Origin: Bacillota bacterium
GTDB lineage: Bacteria; Bacillota; Syntrophomonadia; Syntrophomonadales; Syntrophomonadaceae
NCBI GenBank assembly: GCA_017861475.1
Contig: JAGFXV010000017.1
Location: 1-11,193 of the forward strand
Direction of reading: 5' to 3'
Length of the DNA stretch: 11,193 bases
Below, piece after piece: positions 1-6,987 of the stretch (position 1 is its first letter; every line of letters starts with the position of its first letter). The position numbers were made by a program, and so were the translations under genes. Below the pieces are notes generated by a model. The model ran no database searches, was not told the DNA's origin, and was given only the letters and a program-made list of their open reading frames with translations.

Positions 1-150
1 TCCTGATTCTTTCATGGCGGTTATTCGTCCGATAACCTCATTTTCATTTACCCCCAGCTGATCAGCAATATCCTTGAAAGGCTGACAGCTCAGAGGCATT
101 TCATTCTGCAGAAAATCCAGTATGGAACGGTCGAGCTGATCCAGTTTCAT
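1..150 (-). CDS. Siroheme decarboxylase subunit, AhbA/AhbB (NirD/L-type) Lrp/AsnC-family protein, N-terminal part only
   Basis: Only the first 50 codons are present; the gene runs off the left edge. The translation begins MKLDQLDRSILDFLQNEMPL and continues with PFKDIADQLGVNENEVIGRI, a helix-turn-helix of Lrp/AsnC type. The opening LD-x-LD-x-x-I-L-D-x-L-Q and the 'PFKDIADQLG' block match AhbA/AhbB and NirD/L/G/H proteins, which keep the Lrp fold but decarboxylate siroheme at C12 and C18 to give 12,18-didecarboxysiroheme. Its ATG overlaps the stop of the upstream radical SAM gene in an ATGA arrangement (147-150), which suggests translational coupling and shared function. Which of the two subunits this is cannot be decided from 50 residues. 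A true transcriptional regulator of the Lrp family is the alternative, but the heme-gene context makes it less likely. Confidence 0.8.
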   Translation of the reverse strand, partial: MKLDQLDRSILDFLQNEMPLSCQPFKDIADQLGVNENEVIGRITAMKESG

Positions 151-1148
151 ATTTCCTGAACCTCTTGATGGGGCTTGAAAAGGCACCAACTGTCTTCGGC
201 CATGATGCTGCCATTATAGTAATTGGCCCGTGCCCGGCAGCCTCCGCACTTTTCCTTGTATTCACAGATCCCGCATTTCCCGTCATACTGCATGCTTCTC
301 AGCTCATTTAAAACAGGGTTTTCAGCCCATATTTTATCAAAAGGAATATCCCTGACATTGCCTAATTGTATGTTCATGTAAGCACAAGGCTGTACGTCAC
401 CCTTGGGACTTATTATGCAATAACTGATTCCCGCCAGACATCCTTTGGAAAAGCGGGTGTTGATCCCCTTTTTGTCAGCAACCCTGATAAATTGCGGCGC
501 ACAGGTAGGTTTGATTTCAATAGGTACATGTTTTTGCTTCTCCATCAAACGGGCCAGGGTTTTCTCATACTCAGCCACCCGCAGCGCTTCTTCTTCAATA
601 TCAGCACCCCGTCCGGTCGGGACAAGGAAAAATACATGATGAGCCATCGCTCCGATCTGCACAGCAAAATCCGTTATGTCTTCAAGTTCAGCCACGTTCC
701 AGTCCATCACTGTGGTATGGATCTGAAATGGTACTCCGGCCTCTTTCAGATTTAACATGCCCTGAACAGTTAAATCGTAAGCATTCTCCAATTTTCTAAA
801 ATCATTGTTTTTTTGCGGAACCAGACTGTCAAGGCTTACCCCGGCTGCCATAAATCCGGCTTGTTTCAATTTCAAAGCCACTTCAAGAGTAATCAGGGTG
901 CCGTTGGTTCCCAGTACGGCTCGCAGTCCCTGCTGACGAGCATAACTGCCAAGTTCGTAAATATCCGGGCGCAGCAATGATTCTCCGCCGCTGAAGATCA
1001 TGATTTGAAAACCGGCTTTTTTGATTTCTTCGATCAGTTTTTTAGCTTCGGCGGTAGTCAGTTCATCATCAAGTTTTGCGCCCGCATCGCGGTAACAATG
1101 ATCACAAAACATATTGCACTGATTGGTGGTATTCCATGAAACCAGCAT
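147..1148 (-). CDS. nirJ2: Radical SAM heme-biosynthesis protein, NirJ2/AhbD type
   Basis: This 333-residue protein is a radical SAM enzyme with a C-terminal SPASM-like cysteine region. The CxxxCxxC motif that binds the SAM-cleaving [4Fe-4S] cluster is C11, C15 and C18, followed by a GGE motif at 54-56. Later cysteines at 237, 244, 255, 292, 295, 301, 304 and 322 (ending C-G-x-C-x(5)-C-G-G-C-R) would hold auxiliary clusters. It starts almost directly at the S-W-N-T-T-N-Q-C-N segment, as I recall for NirJ2 proteins of heliobacteria and Desulfotomaculum. It lacks the longer N-terminal extension I associate with AhbC/NirJ1. In this setting it most likely performs the last step, oxidative decarboxylation of two propionates of Fe-coproporphyrin III to give heme b. 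AhbC-like deacetylase activity is the alternative. A GGGAGG ribosome site lies upstream, and the hemB stop is 26 bp away. The stop overlaps the next start by 4 bp. The family is sure, the exact step less so. Confidence 0.85.
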   Translation of the reverse strand: MLVSWNTTNQCNMFCDHCYRDAGAKLDDELTTAEAKKLIEEIKKAGFQIMIFSGGESLLRPDIYELGSYARQQGLRAVLGTNGTLITLEVALKLKQAGFMAAGVSLDSLVPQKNNDFRKLENAYDLTVQGMLNLKEAGVPFQIHTTVMDWNVAELEDITDFAVQIGAMAHHVFFLVPTGRGADIEEEALRVAEYEKTLARLMEKQKHVPIEIKPTCAPQFIRVADKKGINTRFSKGCLAGISYCIISPKGDVQPCAYMNIQLGNVRDIPFDKIWAENPVLNELRSMQYDGKCGICEYKEKCGGCRARANYYNGSIMAEDSWCLFKPHQEVQEI

Positions 1149-1174
1149 ATTTGACCCTCCCTGTCTCCCGGAAT

Positions 1175-2146
1175 TTACAGCAACCGGGCGGCATCTTTGG
1201 CTGCATAGGTAATGATTAAATCTGCACCTGCTCTTTTTATGGCGGTTAGTACTTCCATCATCACAGTTTCTTCATTGACCCAGCCCTGCGCGGCAGCAGC
1301 TTTGATCAAACTGTACTCGCCGCTGACGTTGTAAGCAGCAGTAGGCATACCGAATCTGGTTTTAATTTCTTTCAAAACATCCAAATAGGCCAGAGCCGGC
1401 TTTACCATAACGATATCAGCCCCCTCCTGAATATCCAGTTCAACCTCGCGCAGCGCTTCCAGTATATTTCCCGGGTCCATCTGGTAGCTGCGGCGGTCAC
1501 CAAATTGCGGGGCGCAGTCGGCCGCATCGCGGAAGGGTCCATAGAAACCGGAGGCAAATTTGGCCGCATATGACATGATCGGAATGTTTTCATAACCGTT
1601 CTGATCCAGGCAATTTCTGATATACCCTATCCTTCCGTCCATCATGTCCGAAGGTGCTACCATGTCGCAGCCAGCCTGGACATGAGAGATTGCTTCCCGC
1701 GCCAGCAAGTCAAGGGTCCGGTCATTATCAACGGTTTTATCAGATTTTAAAACCCCGCAGTGACCGTGACTGGTATATTCACAAAGGCACACATCGGTTA
1801 TCACTATCATTTGCGGACACAGATCCTTGATTTTTTTTACCGCCTGCTGCACAGACCCATTCGGATCACTGGCTTCGCTGCCCATTTCATCTTTATGTTC
1901 GGGCAGTCCAAACAACAGTATGGAAGGAATTCCCAAAGATTCTATTTCTCTTATTTCATCTGTCAGTTTATCTGCCGAAAATTGAAATACTCCGGGCATG
2001 GATTGAATCGGTTGTTTCTTCCCCCGGCCGGGTAAAATAAACATCGGATAAATCAAGTCATTAACCGTCAGGTTTGTTTCTCTCACCATGGCGCGCAGCG
2101 TTTCATTGGCTCGCAGCCTTCTCATTCTTTGTATCGGGTAAGCCAT
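1175..2146 (-). CDS. hemB: Delta-aminolevulinic acid dehydratase (porphobilinogen synthase)
   Basis: HemB condenses two molecules of 5-aminolevulinate into porphobilinogen in the cytosol. The 323-residue length is normal for the family. The two active-site lysines are visible: K196 in SYAAKFASGFYGPFRDA and the Schiff-base K249 in DIVMVKPALAYLD. The metal-binding cysteines C120, C122 and C130 occur in D-V-C-L-C-E-Y-T-S-H-G-H-C-G, so this is the zinc-dependent active-site class, not the aspartate-rich magnesium class. The start is well supported by AAGGAGG (plus-strand 2154-2160) with a 7-nt spacer to the ATG. A 77-bp spacer separates it from the upstream cobA-hemD stop, the widest gap inside the heme unit. 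I see no convincing promoter or terminator in that gap. nirJ2 follows after 26 bp. Confidence 0.97.
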   Translation of the reverse strand: MAYPIQRMRRLRANETLRAMVRETNLTVNDLIYPMFILPGRGKKQPIQSMPGVFQFSADKLTDEIREIESLGIPSILLFGLPEHKDEMGSEASDPNGSVQQAVKKIKDLCPQMIVITDVCLCEYTSHGHCGVLKSDKTVDNDRTLDLLAREAISHVQAGCDMVAPSDMMDGRIGYIRNCLDQNGYENIPIMSYAAKFASGFYGPFRDAADCAPQFGDRRSYQMDPGNILEALREVELDIQEGADIVMVKPALAYLDVLKEIKTRFGMPTAAYNVSGEYSLIKAAAAQGWVNEETVMMEVLTAIKRAGADLIITYAAKDAARLL

Positions 2147-2223
2147 ATAAACGCCTCCTTAACATTTCGTATTAATAGTCTCGGTTAACCCGGCAGGCAG
2201 AAGTTCTCATCCATTAAGGTAGA

Positions 2224-3753
2224 TTAATTCCCGTCGGCAAGGTCAGCCAGAATTGATTGCAGCAGTCCGTCGATGGTATATTCATTGGCAATAATATCGA
2301 CTTTCAAACCCTTTTCCCGTGCTTTTTCAGCCGTGATTGGCCCGATACAGGCAACTTTCATCCGGCTGCTGAGCACTTCAGCCTGCTGACTGCCTATTAT
2401 ATCAACAAAATTGGTAACCGTCGAAGAACTGGTGAAGGTTATATAGTCAATTGTTTGTTGCAGCAATTCTGTAATGCTCGCATTGTTGATACTGCTTGGA
2501 ACAACTGCCTGATATAAAAATATCTCTTCCACCTCTGCCCCTAAATCCCCCAATTGAAGCGGTAATATATCGCGCGCCCCTCTGGCCCGTGGCAAAAGTA
2601 CTTTCTGTCCGGGTTTCATCATGGCCTGTAATTCTTTGACCAGTCCTTCCGCCTGATATTCGTCCGGCATCAGCTCTACCAGCAGTCCATATTTCTGCAA
2701 ACGTTCTGAAGTAGCCGGGCCGATGGCACCTATTTTTATTCCTGCCAGATTGCGAATATCATGACCATGGCTTTTCAATTTCCGGAAAAATATATCTACC
2801 GCGTTGACACTCGTAAATATTACCCAGTGATAAGATTCAATATTTTTGAAAGCCATGTAAAGCTTATCCAAGTTTTCTTCTTCCGCGATTTCTATCGCGG
2901 GAAATTCGATGGCTTCGCCGCCCAGCTCCTTTATTTTCTTAACCAGAACACTGGCCTGGTGACGAGATCTAGTTACTATAATCCGTTTGCCCCATAGAGG
3001 ACCTGTTTCCCACCAGCTCAGTCCCTGGCGCAGATCAACTGTTTCTCCAACCACAATGATGGCTGGAGGTTTCAAGCCGGCCTGCCGCACCCGGGCAACA
3101 ATATCATTCAGCCTGCCACTGACAACTTCCTGGTCGGGCATGGTTCCTCTTCTGATCAAAGCCACTGGAGTTTCCGGATTTCGTCCATTTTCCATGAGAT
3201 TGTTGACAATATATTCGAGATTTTCCACTCCCATCAGGAAGACCAGAGTGCCAATGCCGGTGGATATCAGTTTCCAGTTGATGGAACTAACTTCTTTACC
3301 GGGTTTTTCATGACCGGTTATCACAGCAAAACTTGAAGTCGCATCACGATGCGTAACCGGAATGCCTGCATAGGCAGGTACGGCAATAGCGGAGCTGATA
3401 CCGGGCACGACCGCAAAATCAAAGCCGCGCTCCCTTACATATAATGCTTCCTCTCCGCCCCGGCCAAATACAAAAGGATCTCCGCCTTTCAATCTGACCA
3501 CCATTTTCCCCTGAGCAGCTTTCTCAGCCAACAAGGCATTAATTTCATCCTGACTCAGGGTATGGCGGCTGGATTCTTTGCCAACGTATATCAATTCCGC
3601 CTGCGGATTTGCCCAAGCAATGATCTCCGGGCTCACCAGGCGGTCATAAACCACAACTTCAGCTCGTTCCAGCAGTTCTTTGCCTTTTATGGTAAATAGC
3701 CCCGGATCACCCGGACCGGCGCCGACCAGGTATACAAATCCCTTTTTCTCCAT
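2224..3753 (-). CDS. cobA-hemD: Fused uroporphyrinogen-III C-methyltransferase / uroporphyrinogen-III synthase (CobA-HemD)
   Basis: This 509-residue fusion joins two consecutive steps. The N-terminal half (about 1-243) is a SAM-dependent uroporphyrinogen III methyltransferase: GAGPGDPG at 11-18, RLKGGDPFVFGRGGEE at 87-102, and the PGISSAIAVPAYAGIPVTHRD block around 117-137. It makes precorrin-2. The C-terminal half (about 255-505) is uroporphyrinogen III synthase: VTRSR near 260-264, FTSVNAV 313-319, IGAIGPAT 341-348, LPRARGARD 387-395, TFTSSSTV 439-446 and CIGPITAEKA 469-478. This half cyclises hydroxymethylbilane with D-ring inversion. Three ATG codons lie in tandem (3751-3759). The third is chosen because AGGGAG is 7 nt upstream of it and only 1 nt from the first. 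It then starts 2 bp after the hemC stop. The fusion is common in Firmicutes that branch to siroheme or cobalamin. Confidence 0.96.
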   Translation of the reverse strand: MEKKGFVYLVGAGPGDPGLFTIKGKELLERAEVVVYDRLVSPEIIAWANPQAELIYVGKESSRHTLSQDEINALLAEKAAQGKMVVRLKGGDPFVFGRGGEEALYVRERGFDFAVVPGISSAIAVPAYAGIPVTHRDATSSFAVITGHEKPGKEVSSINWKLISTGIGTLVFLMGVENLEYIVNNLMENGRNPETPVALIRRGTMPDQEVVSGRLNDIVARVRQAGLKPPAIIVVGETVDLRQGLSWWETGPLWGKRIIVTRSRHQASVLVKKIKELGGEAIEFPAIEIAEEENLDKLYMAFKNIESYHWVIFTSVNAVDIFFRKLKSHGHDIRNLAGIKIGAIGPATSERLQKYGLLVELMPDEYQAEGLVKELQAMMKPGQKVLLPRARGARDILPLQLGDLGAEVEEIFLYQAVVPSSINNASITELLQQTIDYITFTSSSTVTNFVDIIGSQQAEVLSSRMKVACIGPITAEKAREKGLKVDIIANEYTIDGLLQSILADLADGN

Positions 3754-3755
3754 CA

Positions 3756-4685
3756 TCATTCTCCCTGTAATCTGATTTCATCCAGAATCTGACCGGCTCC
3801 CATTGCCAGCAGTTGCTCGGCCAGCTGACATCCGCTTTTGGCAACATCATTAAAGCCGCACTCCATGGCAGCTTTATATACTCTACTGCCATCAAGAGAT
3901 GCAATCAAACCGTTGATTTTCAAATGATCTTCTTCCTTTTTGGCCAGACAGGCGATCGGCACCTGACATCCTCCCTCGAGGCGGGCTAAAAACGCTCGCT
4001 CGACGGTAGTTTCCAGCCATGTGTTTTGGTCATTTATGGTTTGGACAAGTCGGCAGGTTTCTTTATCATCTGCACGCAGTTCAATTGCCACAGCTCCCTG
4101 ACCAACTGCAGGCAGGATGTCTTCCGCAGCAATAATTTCTCTGATAAATTTTTCATAACCAAGTCTTTTGACCCCGGCATAGGCCAGAATAATTCCGCCC
4201 AGTTCCTGTTCTTCCATCTTTCTGATCCGGGTTTCAACATTGCCCCTCATATTCACCAGCTTTATATCCGGCCGCATTTTTTTCAACTGGGCCGCGCGAC
4301 GCAGACTGGAAGTTCCGATTGTAGCTCCGGCAGGCAAACTGGCCAGACTTTGATGGCGGGTTGATATAAAGACGTCATGGGGATTTTCACGGGGCAAAAC
4401 AGCACCTAAACATAAGCCCTCACCCAAAAGCGAAGGCAGATCTTTCATGCTGTGCACGGCCATATCAATTGTGCCGTTAAGCAGCTCATTTTCAATTTCA
4501 CGGGTAAATAAACCCTTGTCTCCAATTTGAGCCAAGGGCACATCCAATATTTTGTCACCTTTGGTTTTGATGGTTATAATCTTTATATCTACTCCGGACA
4601 GATGACTGGACAATTCCCGGGCAACGTATTCCGCCTGCCATAAGGCCAGTTTACTGCCCCGAGTTCCCAATCTTAAAACCTGCAT
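3756..4685 (-). CDS. hemC: Hydroxymethylbilane synthase (porphobilinogen deaminase)
   Basis: HemC polymerises four porphobilinogens into linear hydroxymethylbilane. Read from the ATG at 4685 it has 309 residues, the usual family length. It starts M-Q-V-L-R-L-G-T-R-G-S-K-L-A, the conserved N-terminus. The catalytic aspartate is D82 in HSMKDLP. The dipyrromethane cofactor is expected on C240 in LEGGCQVP. Arginine-rich substrate contacts occur at GTSSLRRAAQ (124-133) and NMRGNVETR (145-153). A longer frame opens at 4745, but its extra 20 residues (M-L-K-W-L-R-N-Y and on) are not part of the family, and GAGGA lies 5 nt before the inner ATG. With this start, the first 35 bp overlap the end of hemA. 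It almost abuts cobA-hemD downstream. Confidence 0.96.
   Translation of the reverse strand: MQVLRLGTRGSKLALWQAEYVARELSSHLSGVDIKIITIKTKGDKILDVPLAQIGDKGLFTREIENELLNGTIDMAVHSMKDLPSLLGEGLCLGAVLPRENPHDVFISTRHQSLASLPAGATIGTSSLRRAAQLKKMRPDIKLVNMRGNVETRIRKMEEQELGGIILAYAGVKRLGYEKFIREIIAAEDILPAVGQGAVAIELRADDKETCRLVQTINDQNTWLETTVERAFLARLEGGCQVPIACLAKKEEDHLKINGLIASLDGSRVYKAAMECGFNDVAKSGCQLAEQLLAMGAGQILDEIRLQGE
3761..3766 (-). promoter_or_regulatory. cobA-hemD: Shine-Dalgarno favouring the third of three tandem ATGs of cobA-hemD
   Basis: AGGGAG on the minus strand is 7 nt before the third ATG (3751-3753), 4 nt before the second and 1 nt before the first. Only the third is at a usual distance. The site lies inside the last codons of hemC. 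Confidence 0.55.
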
Positions 4686-5970
4686 TATTTTCCTCTTCCT
4701 CACAATCAACTTCCAGATTAAATAGTTTCTTAACCACTTCAGCATACAAGTGGCCCTGATTGCTGACCGCCATTTCTTTCATTTTCAGTACTGGGGAACG
4801 CAAGAGCTGGTTCACAATCGATGCAGCCATATTTTGAATGATAACCTGATCACGCTCCGAAATTTTCCCCATGCGGCTAAAAGCTCTCTTAAGCTCGGTT
4901 TGTTTGATCTTTTCACCGGTATTTTTCAGGGCGGTAATAACCGGGACAACATAAAGCATTGCCAGCCACTGGTTAAATTCTTCCATCTCTTCCGCGATTA
5001 TTTCTTCCGCGGCAACAGCGGCCTCATGGCGCTCCTGATAACTGGCATTTACAAAATCCTGCAAATCGTCAATATCATAAATCGTAACCCCATCAATATT
5101 TTGCAGATCCGCGTCCACATCCCGTGGTACGGCAATATCAATAAAAATGATCGGACGTCCCTGCCTGGCTCTGAGCGCATCTCCACAGTTTTCTTCTGTA
5201 ATTACACAGTGATTCGCCGAAGTACAACTTATTACAATATCAGCATTGCTCATTTCCTCGGCAATCTGATCAAAGCGAATCGCCTGTCCTTCAAAAATAG
5301 CCGCCATTTCCTGCGCCTTTTCATAGGAACGGTTGGATACAATTACTGAGTGTATTCCATTGGAAATTAGATAGCGGGTGGTCAGTTTGCCGGTTTCACC
5401 TGCACCAACCACCAATACTGTTTTACCCTGCAAACTGCCTAGTTGCTGCCCGGCCAGATCGACAGCCGCATAGCTCACTGATACAGGATGCTGGTCTATT
5501 TTGGTATCTGTTCTAACTTTTTTGCCGACATAAATAGCCTTTTGGAACAAGGCATTCAATACCGAATCGGATGCATTAAAGTATCTTGCTTTTTCATAAG
5601 CATCCTTAACCTGCCCCAGGATCTGGGTTTCACCCAATATCATCGAATCCAGGCCGGAACTGACCCGGAAGAGATGAGCAATCGCATCATAACAATTTGG
5701 CTGATACATATACTCCAGGTATTGTGCTTCTGACAGACCGGAATAATTGAGTAGAAAATCCTTCAGTACTTTCTGTCCGGATGGAATATCTCGGGTCGTT
5801 GCATATAATTCAGTGCGGTTGCAGGTCGATAATATGACCAGACCTTCAATTTCTTCGTATTCAGTTAAATGCTGGTAAGCACTTTCCAGCTGTTTTTCGG
5901 AGAAAGCACATTTTTCCCTTATCTCAACCGGGGCAGTGCTGTGACTTAACCCCGCCAGGAGGACATACAT
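4651..5970 (-). CDS. hemA: Glutamyl-tRNA reductase
   Basis: HemA reduces glutamyl-tRNA(Glu) to glutamate-1-semialdehyde with NADPH, the first committed step of the C5 tetrapyrrole pathway. HemL would act next and is not in the window. The protein has 439 residues. The conserved N-terminus GLSHSTAPVEIRE is at 7-19. The catalytic cysteine is C50 in STCNRTE, and H99 lies in the AHLFRVSSGLDSMILGE block (98-114), which also carries substrate contacts. The NADPH Rossmann motif VVGAGETG is at 187-194. The C-terminal dimerisation helix region spans about 320-420. The start overlaps the upstream precorrin-2 dehydrogenase gene by 25 bp, and a GAGGAG sits 11 nt before the ATG, a slightly long spacing. 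The last 12 codons overlap hemC. The acidic tail (D-C-E-E-E-E-N-N) is lineage-variable. Confidence 0.97.
   Translation of the reverse strand: MYVLLAGLSHSTAPVEIREKCAFSEKQLESAYQHLTEYEEIEGLVILSTCNRTELYATTRDIPSGQKVLKDFLLNYSGLSEAQYLEYMYQPNCYDAIAHLFRVSSGLDSMILGETQILGQVKDAYEKARYFNASDSVLNALFQKAIYVGKKVRTDTKIDQHPVSVSYAAVDLAGQQLGSLQGKTVLVVGAGETGKLTTRYLISNGIHSVIVSNRSYEKAQEMAAIFEGQAIRFDQIAEEMSNADIVISCTSANHCVITEENCGDALRARQGRPIIFIDIAVPRDVDADLQNIDGVTIYDIDDLQDFVNASYQERHEAAVAAEEIIAEEMEEFNQWLAMLYVVPVITALKNTGEKIKQTELKRAFSRMGKISERDQVIIQNMAASIVNQLLRSPVLKMKEMAVSNQGHLYAEVVKKLFNLEVDCEEEENNAGFKIGNSGQ
4691..4697 (-). promoter_or_regulatory. hemC: Shine-Dalgarno that fixes the inner hemC start
   Basis: AAGAGGA on the minus strand lies 5 nt before the ATG at 4685 and inside hemA coding sequence. 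It supports the family-length 309-residue HemC over the longer frame opening at 4745. Confidence 0.6.
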
Positions 5971-6587
5971 TGATTTATCCGCTCCTCTGCCTCTTCGTGT
6001 CGTCCGTCCAGCAACAAATCGAGTAAATCTGAATCAACGATCTGTTCCAGAATTTGTCTGCGTTGATTTATATCTAAATTTGATTTTTGTAATTCTTCTC
6101 TTATTTGTCCTAATATATTAACAAATTGTCCGTATTCCTCGGTTATTATCTTTTCCAGCCGGCGACGCAACCGGGCAGCAAAAAGCGGACTCCGGCCTTC
6201 AGTCGATATGGCTATGGCCAAAGAATCCCGCCTTAATACCGAAGGAACAAAAAAATCGCAATTAGGAGGATCGTCCACCGCATTGACCATAATTCCCTTG
6301 CCCCTGCATAAATCAGCAATTTCCTTGTTCAACCTGTTATCATCAGTGGCAATAAAGACCATAAAAATGTCATCCAGATCATTGGCTTCAAATTCTCTGG
6401 CAAACCACTTCAATAAGTTTTGGTCAGCCCAATCAGTGATCATTTTTTCGGCCGAAGGGCTGACAACCTTAATACAAGCTCCATATTCGAGCAAACTGGC
6501 GGCCTTGCGTTCCGCAACCGGGCCACCCCCAATAATAAGGCAGTTCTTTCCAGCCACATTTAAATAAATCGGATATAGATGTTCCAT
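5946..6587 (-). CDS. sirC: Precorrin-2 dehydrogenase, SirC/Met8 (CysG N-terminal) family
   Basis: This 213-residue protein oxidises precorrin-2 to sirohydrochlorin with NAD+; some relatives also insert iron to make siroheme. The Rossmann fold begins at K-N-C-L-I-I-G-G-G-P-V-A (14-25). The catalytic-type aspartate is D105 in VNAVDDPPNCDFFVPS, aligned with D104 of CysG. S128 in IAISTEGRSPL corresponds to the conserved serine of that family. A helical dimerisation tail follows from about 135. No second methyltransferase domain is attached: that activity is in the CobA-HemD fusion of the same unit. The ATG lacks a clear ribosome site. It lies 30 nt after the tatA stop, with a hairpin between. The 3' end overlaps hemA by 25 bp. 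Whether it also acts as ferrochelatase cannot be read from sequence alone. Confidence 0.93.
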   Translation of the reverse strand: MEHLYPIYLNVAGKNCLIIGGGPVAERKAASLLEYGACIKVVSPSAEKMITDWADQNLLKWFAREFEANDLDDIFMVFIATDDNRLNKEIADLCRGKGIMVNAVDDPPNCDFFVPSVLRRDSLAIAISTEGRSPLFAARLRRRLEKIITEEYGQFVNILGQIREELQKSNLDINQRRQILEQIVDSDLLDLLLDGRHEEAEERINQCMSSWRG

Positions 6588-6601
6588 TGCTTAATATAAA
6601 C

Positions 6602-6619
6602 AGGTCTGGTGTCAGACCT
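6602..6619 (-). terminator. Perfect 7-bp hairpin across the tatA stop codon (attenuator or weak terminator candidate)
   Basis: On the transcript strand the arms AGGTCTG and CAGACCT pair perfectly around the 4-nt loop ACAC. A T-rich run (GTTTATATT) follows. The first arm contains the last two bases of the tatA TAG stop codon. A ribosome finishing tatA would cover that arm, so hairpin formation may depend on translation. It lies just before the precorrin-2 dehydrogenase start. It could partly separate tatA from the heme genes or act as an RNA-processing site. Since no good promoter is seen between it and sirC, complete termination is unlikely. Confidence 0.4.
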
Positions 6620-6800
6620 ATTTCTTATCCTTTTCTTCCAACTCGTCGAATTCCTCGTCCTTGGCTTTTCTGAAACTCTGCAGAGCTTTTCCCATTGACT
6701 CACCCACCTTGGGTAATTTGCCCGGACCAACTATGATCAAGACGATAACCAGAATAAGCACCAGTTCCCATGGTCCAAAGTTACCAATCAATCCAAACAA
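6618..6800 (-). CDS. tatA: Twin-arginine translocase subunit TatA
   Basis: TatA forms the protein-conducting assembly that moves folded, often cofactor-loaded proteins across the membrane. The 60-residue protein has the short N-terminal stretch G-N-F-G-P-W-E, one membrane helix at about 12-24 (L-V-L-I-L-V-I-V-L-I-I-V), the hinge V-G-P-G-K-L-P at 24-30, an amphipathic helix with G-E-S-M-G-K-A-L, and a charged tail. The hinge has V-G where F-G is more usual. The start codon is TTG; GAGGAGG lies 8 nt upstream (6809-6815) and no ATG fits. No TatB-like gene is present, as in minimal TatAC systems of Gram-positives. A strong promoter candidate is about 85 bp upstream, and tatA appears to be the first gene of the heme unit. 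Confidence 0.93.
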   Translation of the reverse strand: MFGLIGNFGPWELVLILVIVLIIVGPGKLPKVGESMGKALQSFRKAKDEEFDELEEKDKK

Positions 6801-6884
6801 AATGAAAACCTCCTCAAATACTTTCCCTTTATGATAATTCGTTTGCGCTTAGAGGAACCTTTGTTTATAGATATCTCTCTCGTT

Positions 6885-6913
6885 ATTATGACAACATTAG
6901 CGATCTTTGTAAA
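6885..6913 (-). promoter_or_regulatory. Sigma-A-type promoter before tatA and the heme genes
   Basis: On the minus strand the -35 TTTACA (6908-6913) is followed by exactly 17 bp and the -10 CATAAT (6885-6890). Each hexamer differs from consensus at one position. The three bases just before the -10 are TGT, an extended -10 (TGn). Transcription would begin near 6878, giving a leader of about 78 nt before the tatA TTG. It is the best promoter match I find in the window and sits at the widest gap, so it probably drives the tatA-sirC-hemA and downstream unit. Confidence 0.65.
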
Positions 6914-6936
6914 GAATCCTGACAAGGTCATTAAAT

Positions 6937-6964
6937 CCAAAAAGAGAATTCTTACGATAGAATT
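6937..6964 (-). terminator. Weak AT-rich stem with T-run after tatC
   Basis: On the transcript strand AATTCT and AGAATT pair (6 bp, loop ATCGTA), followed by CTCTTTTT. It lies 24 bp after the tatC stop and before the tatA promoter, where a terminator would be expected. The stem has only one G-C pair, so as an intrinsic terminator it would be weak. It may be chance in an AT-rich gap. Confidence 0.3.
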
Positions 6965-6987
6965 TTTTAATCATTTCATTGGTTTTT

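Noticed and set aside
2147..2223. A possible promoter or hairpin (GGTTAACC) in the cobA-hemD to hemB gap.
   Set aside because: No paired -35/-10 at usual spacing is present, and the 8-bp palindrome is too short and has no loop or T-run.
4686..4745. An N-terminal extension of HemC by 20 residues.
   Set aside because: The extra residues are not found in the family, overlap hemA out of frame, and the inner ATG has a ribosome site and gives the normal length.
4750..5349. A 199-codon open frame on the plus strand.
   Set aside because: It is antisense to hemA, has no family resemblance or ribosome site, and hemA beneath it has all catalytic motifs intact.
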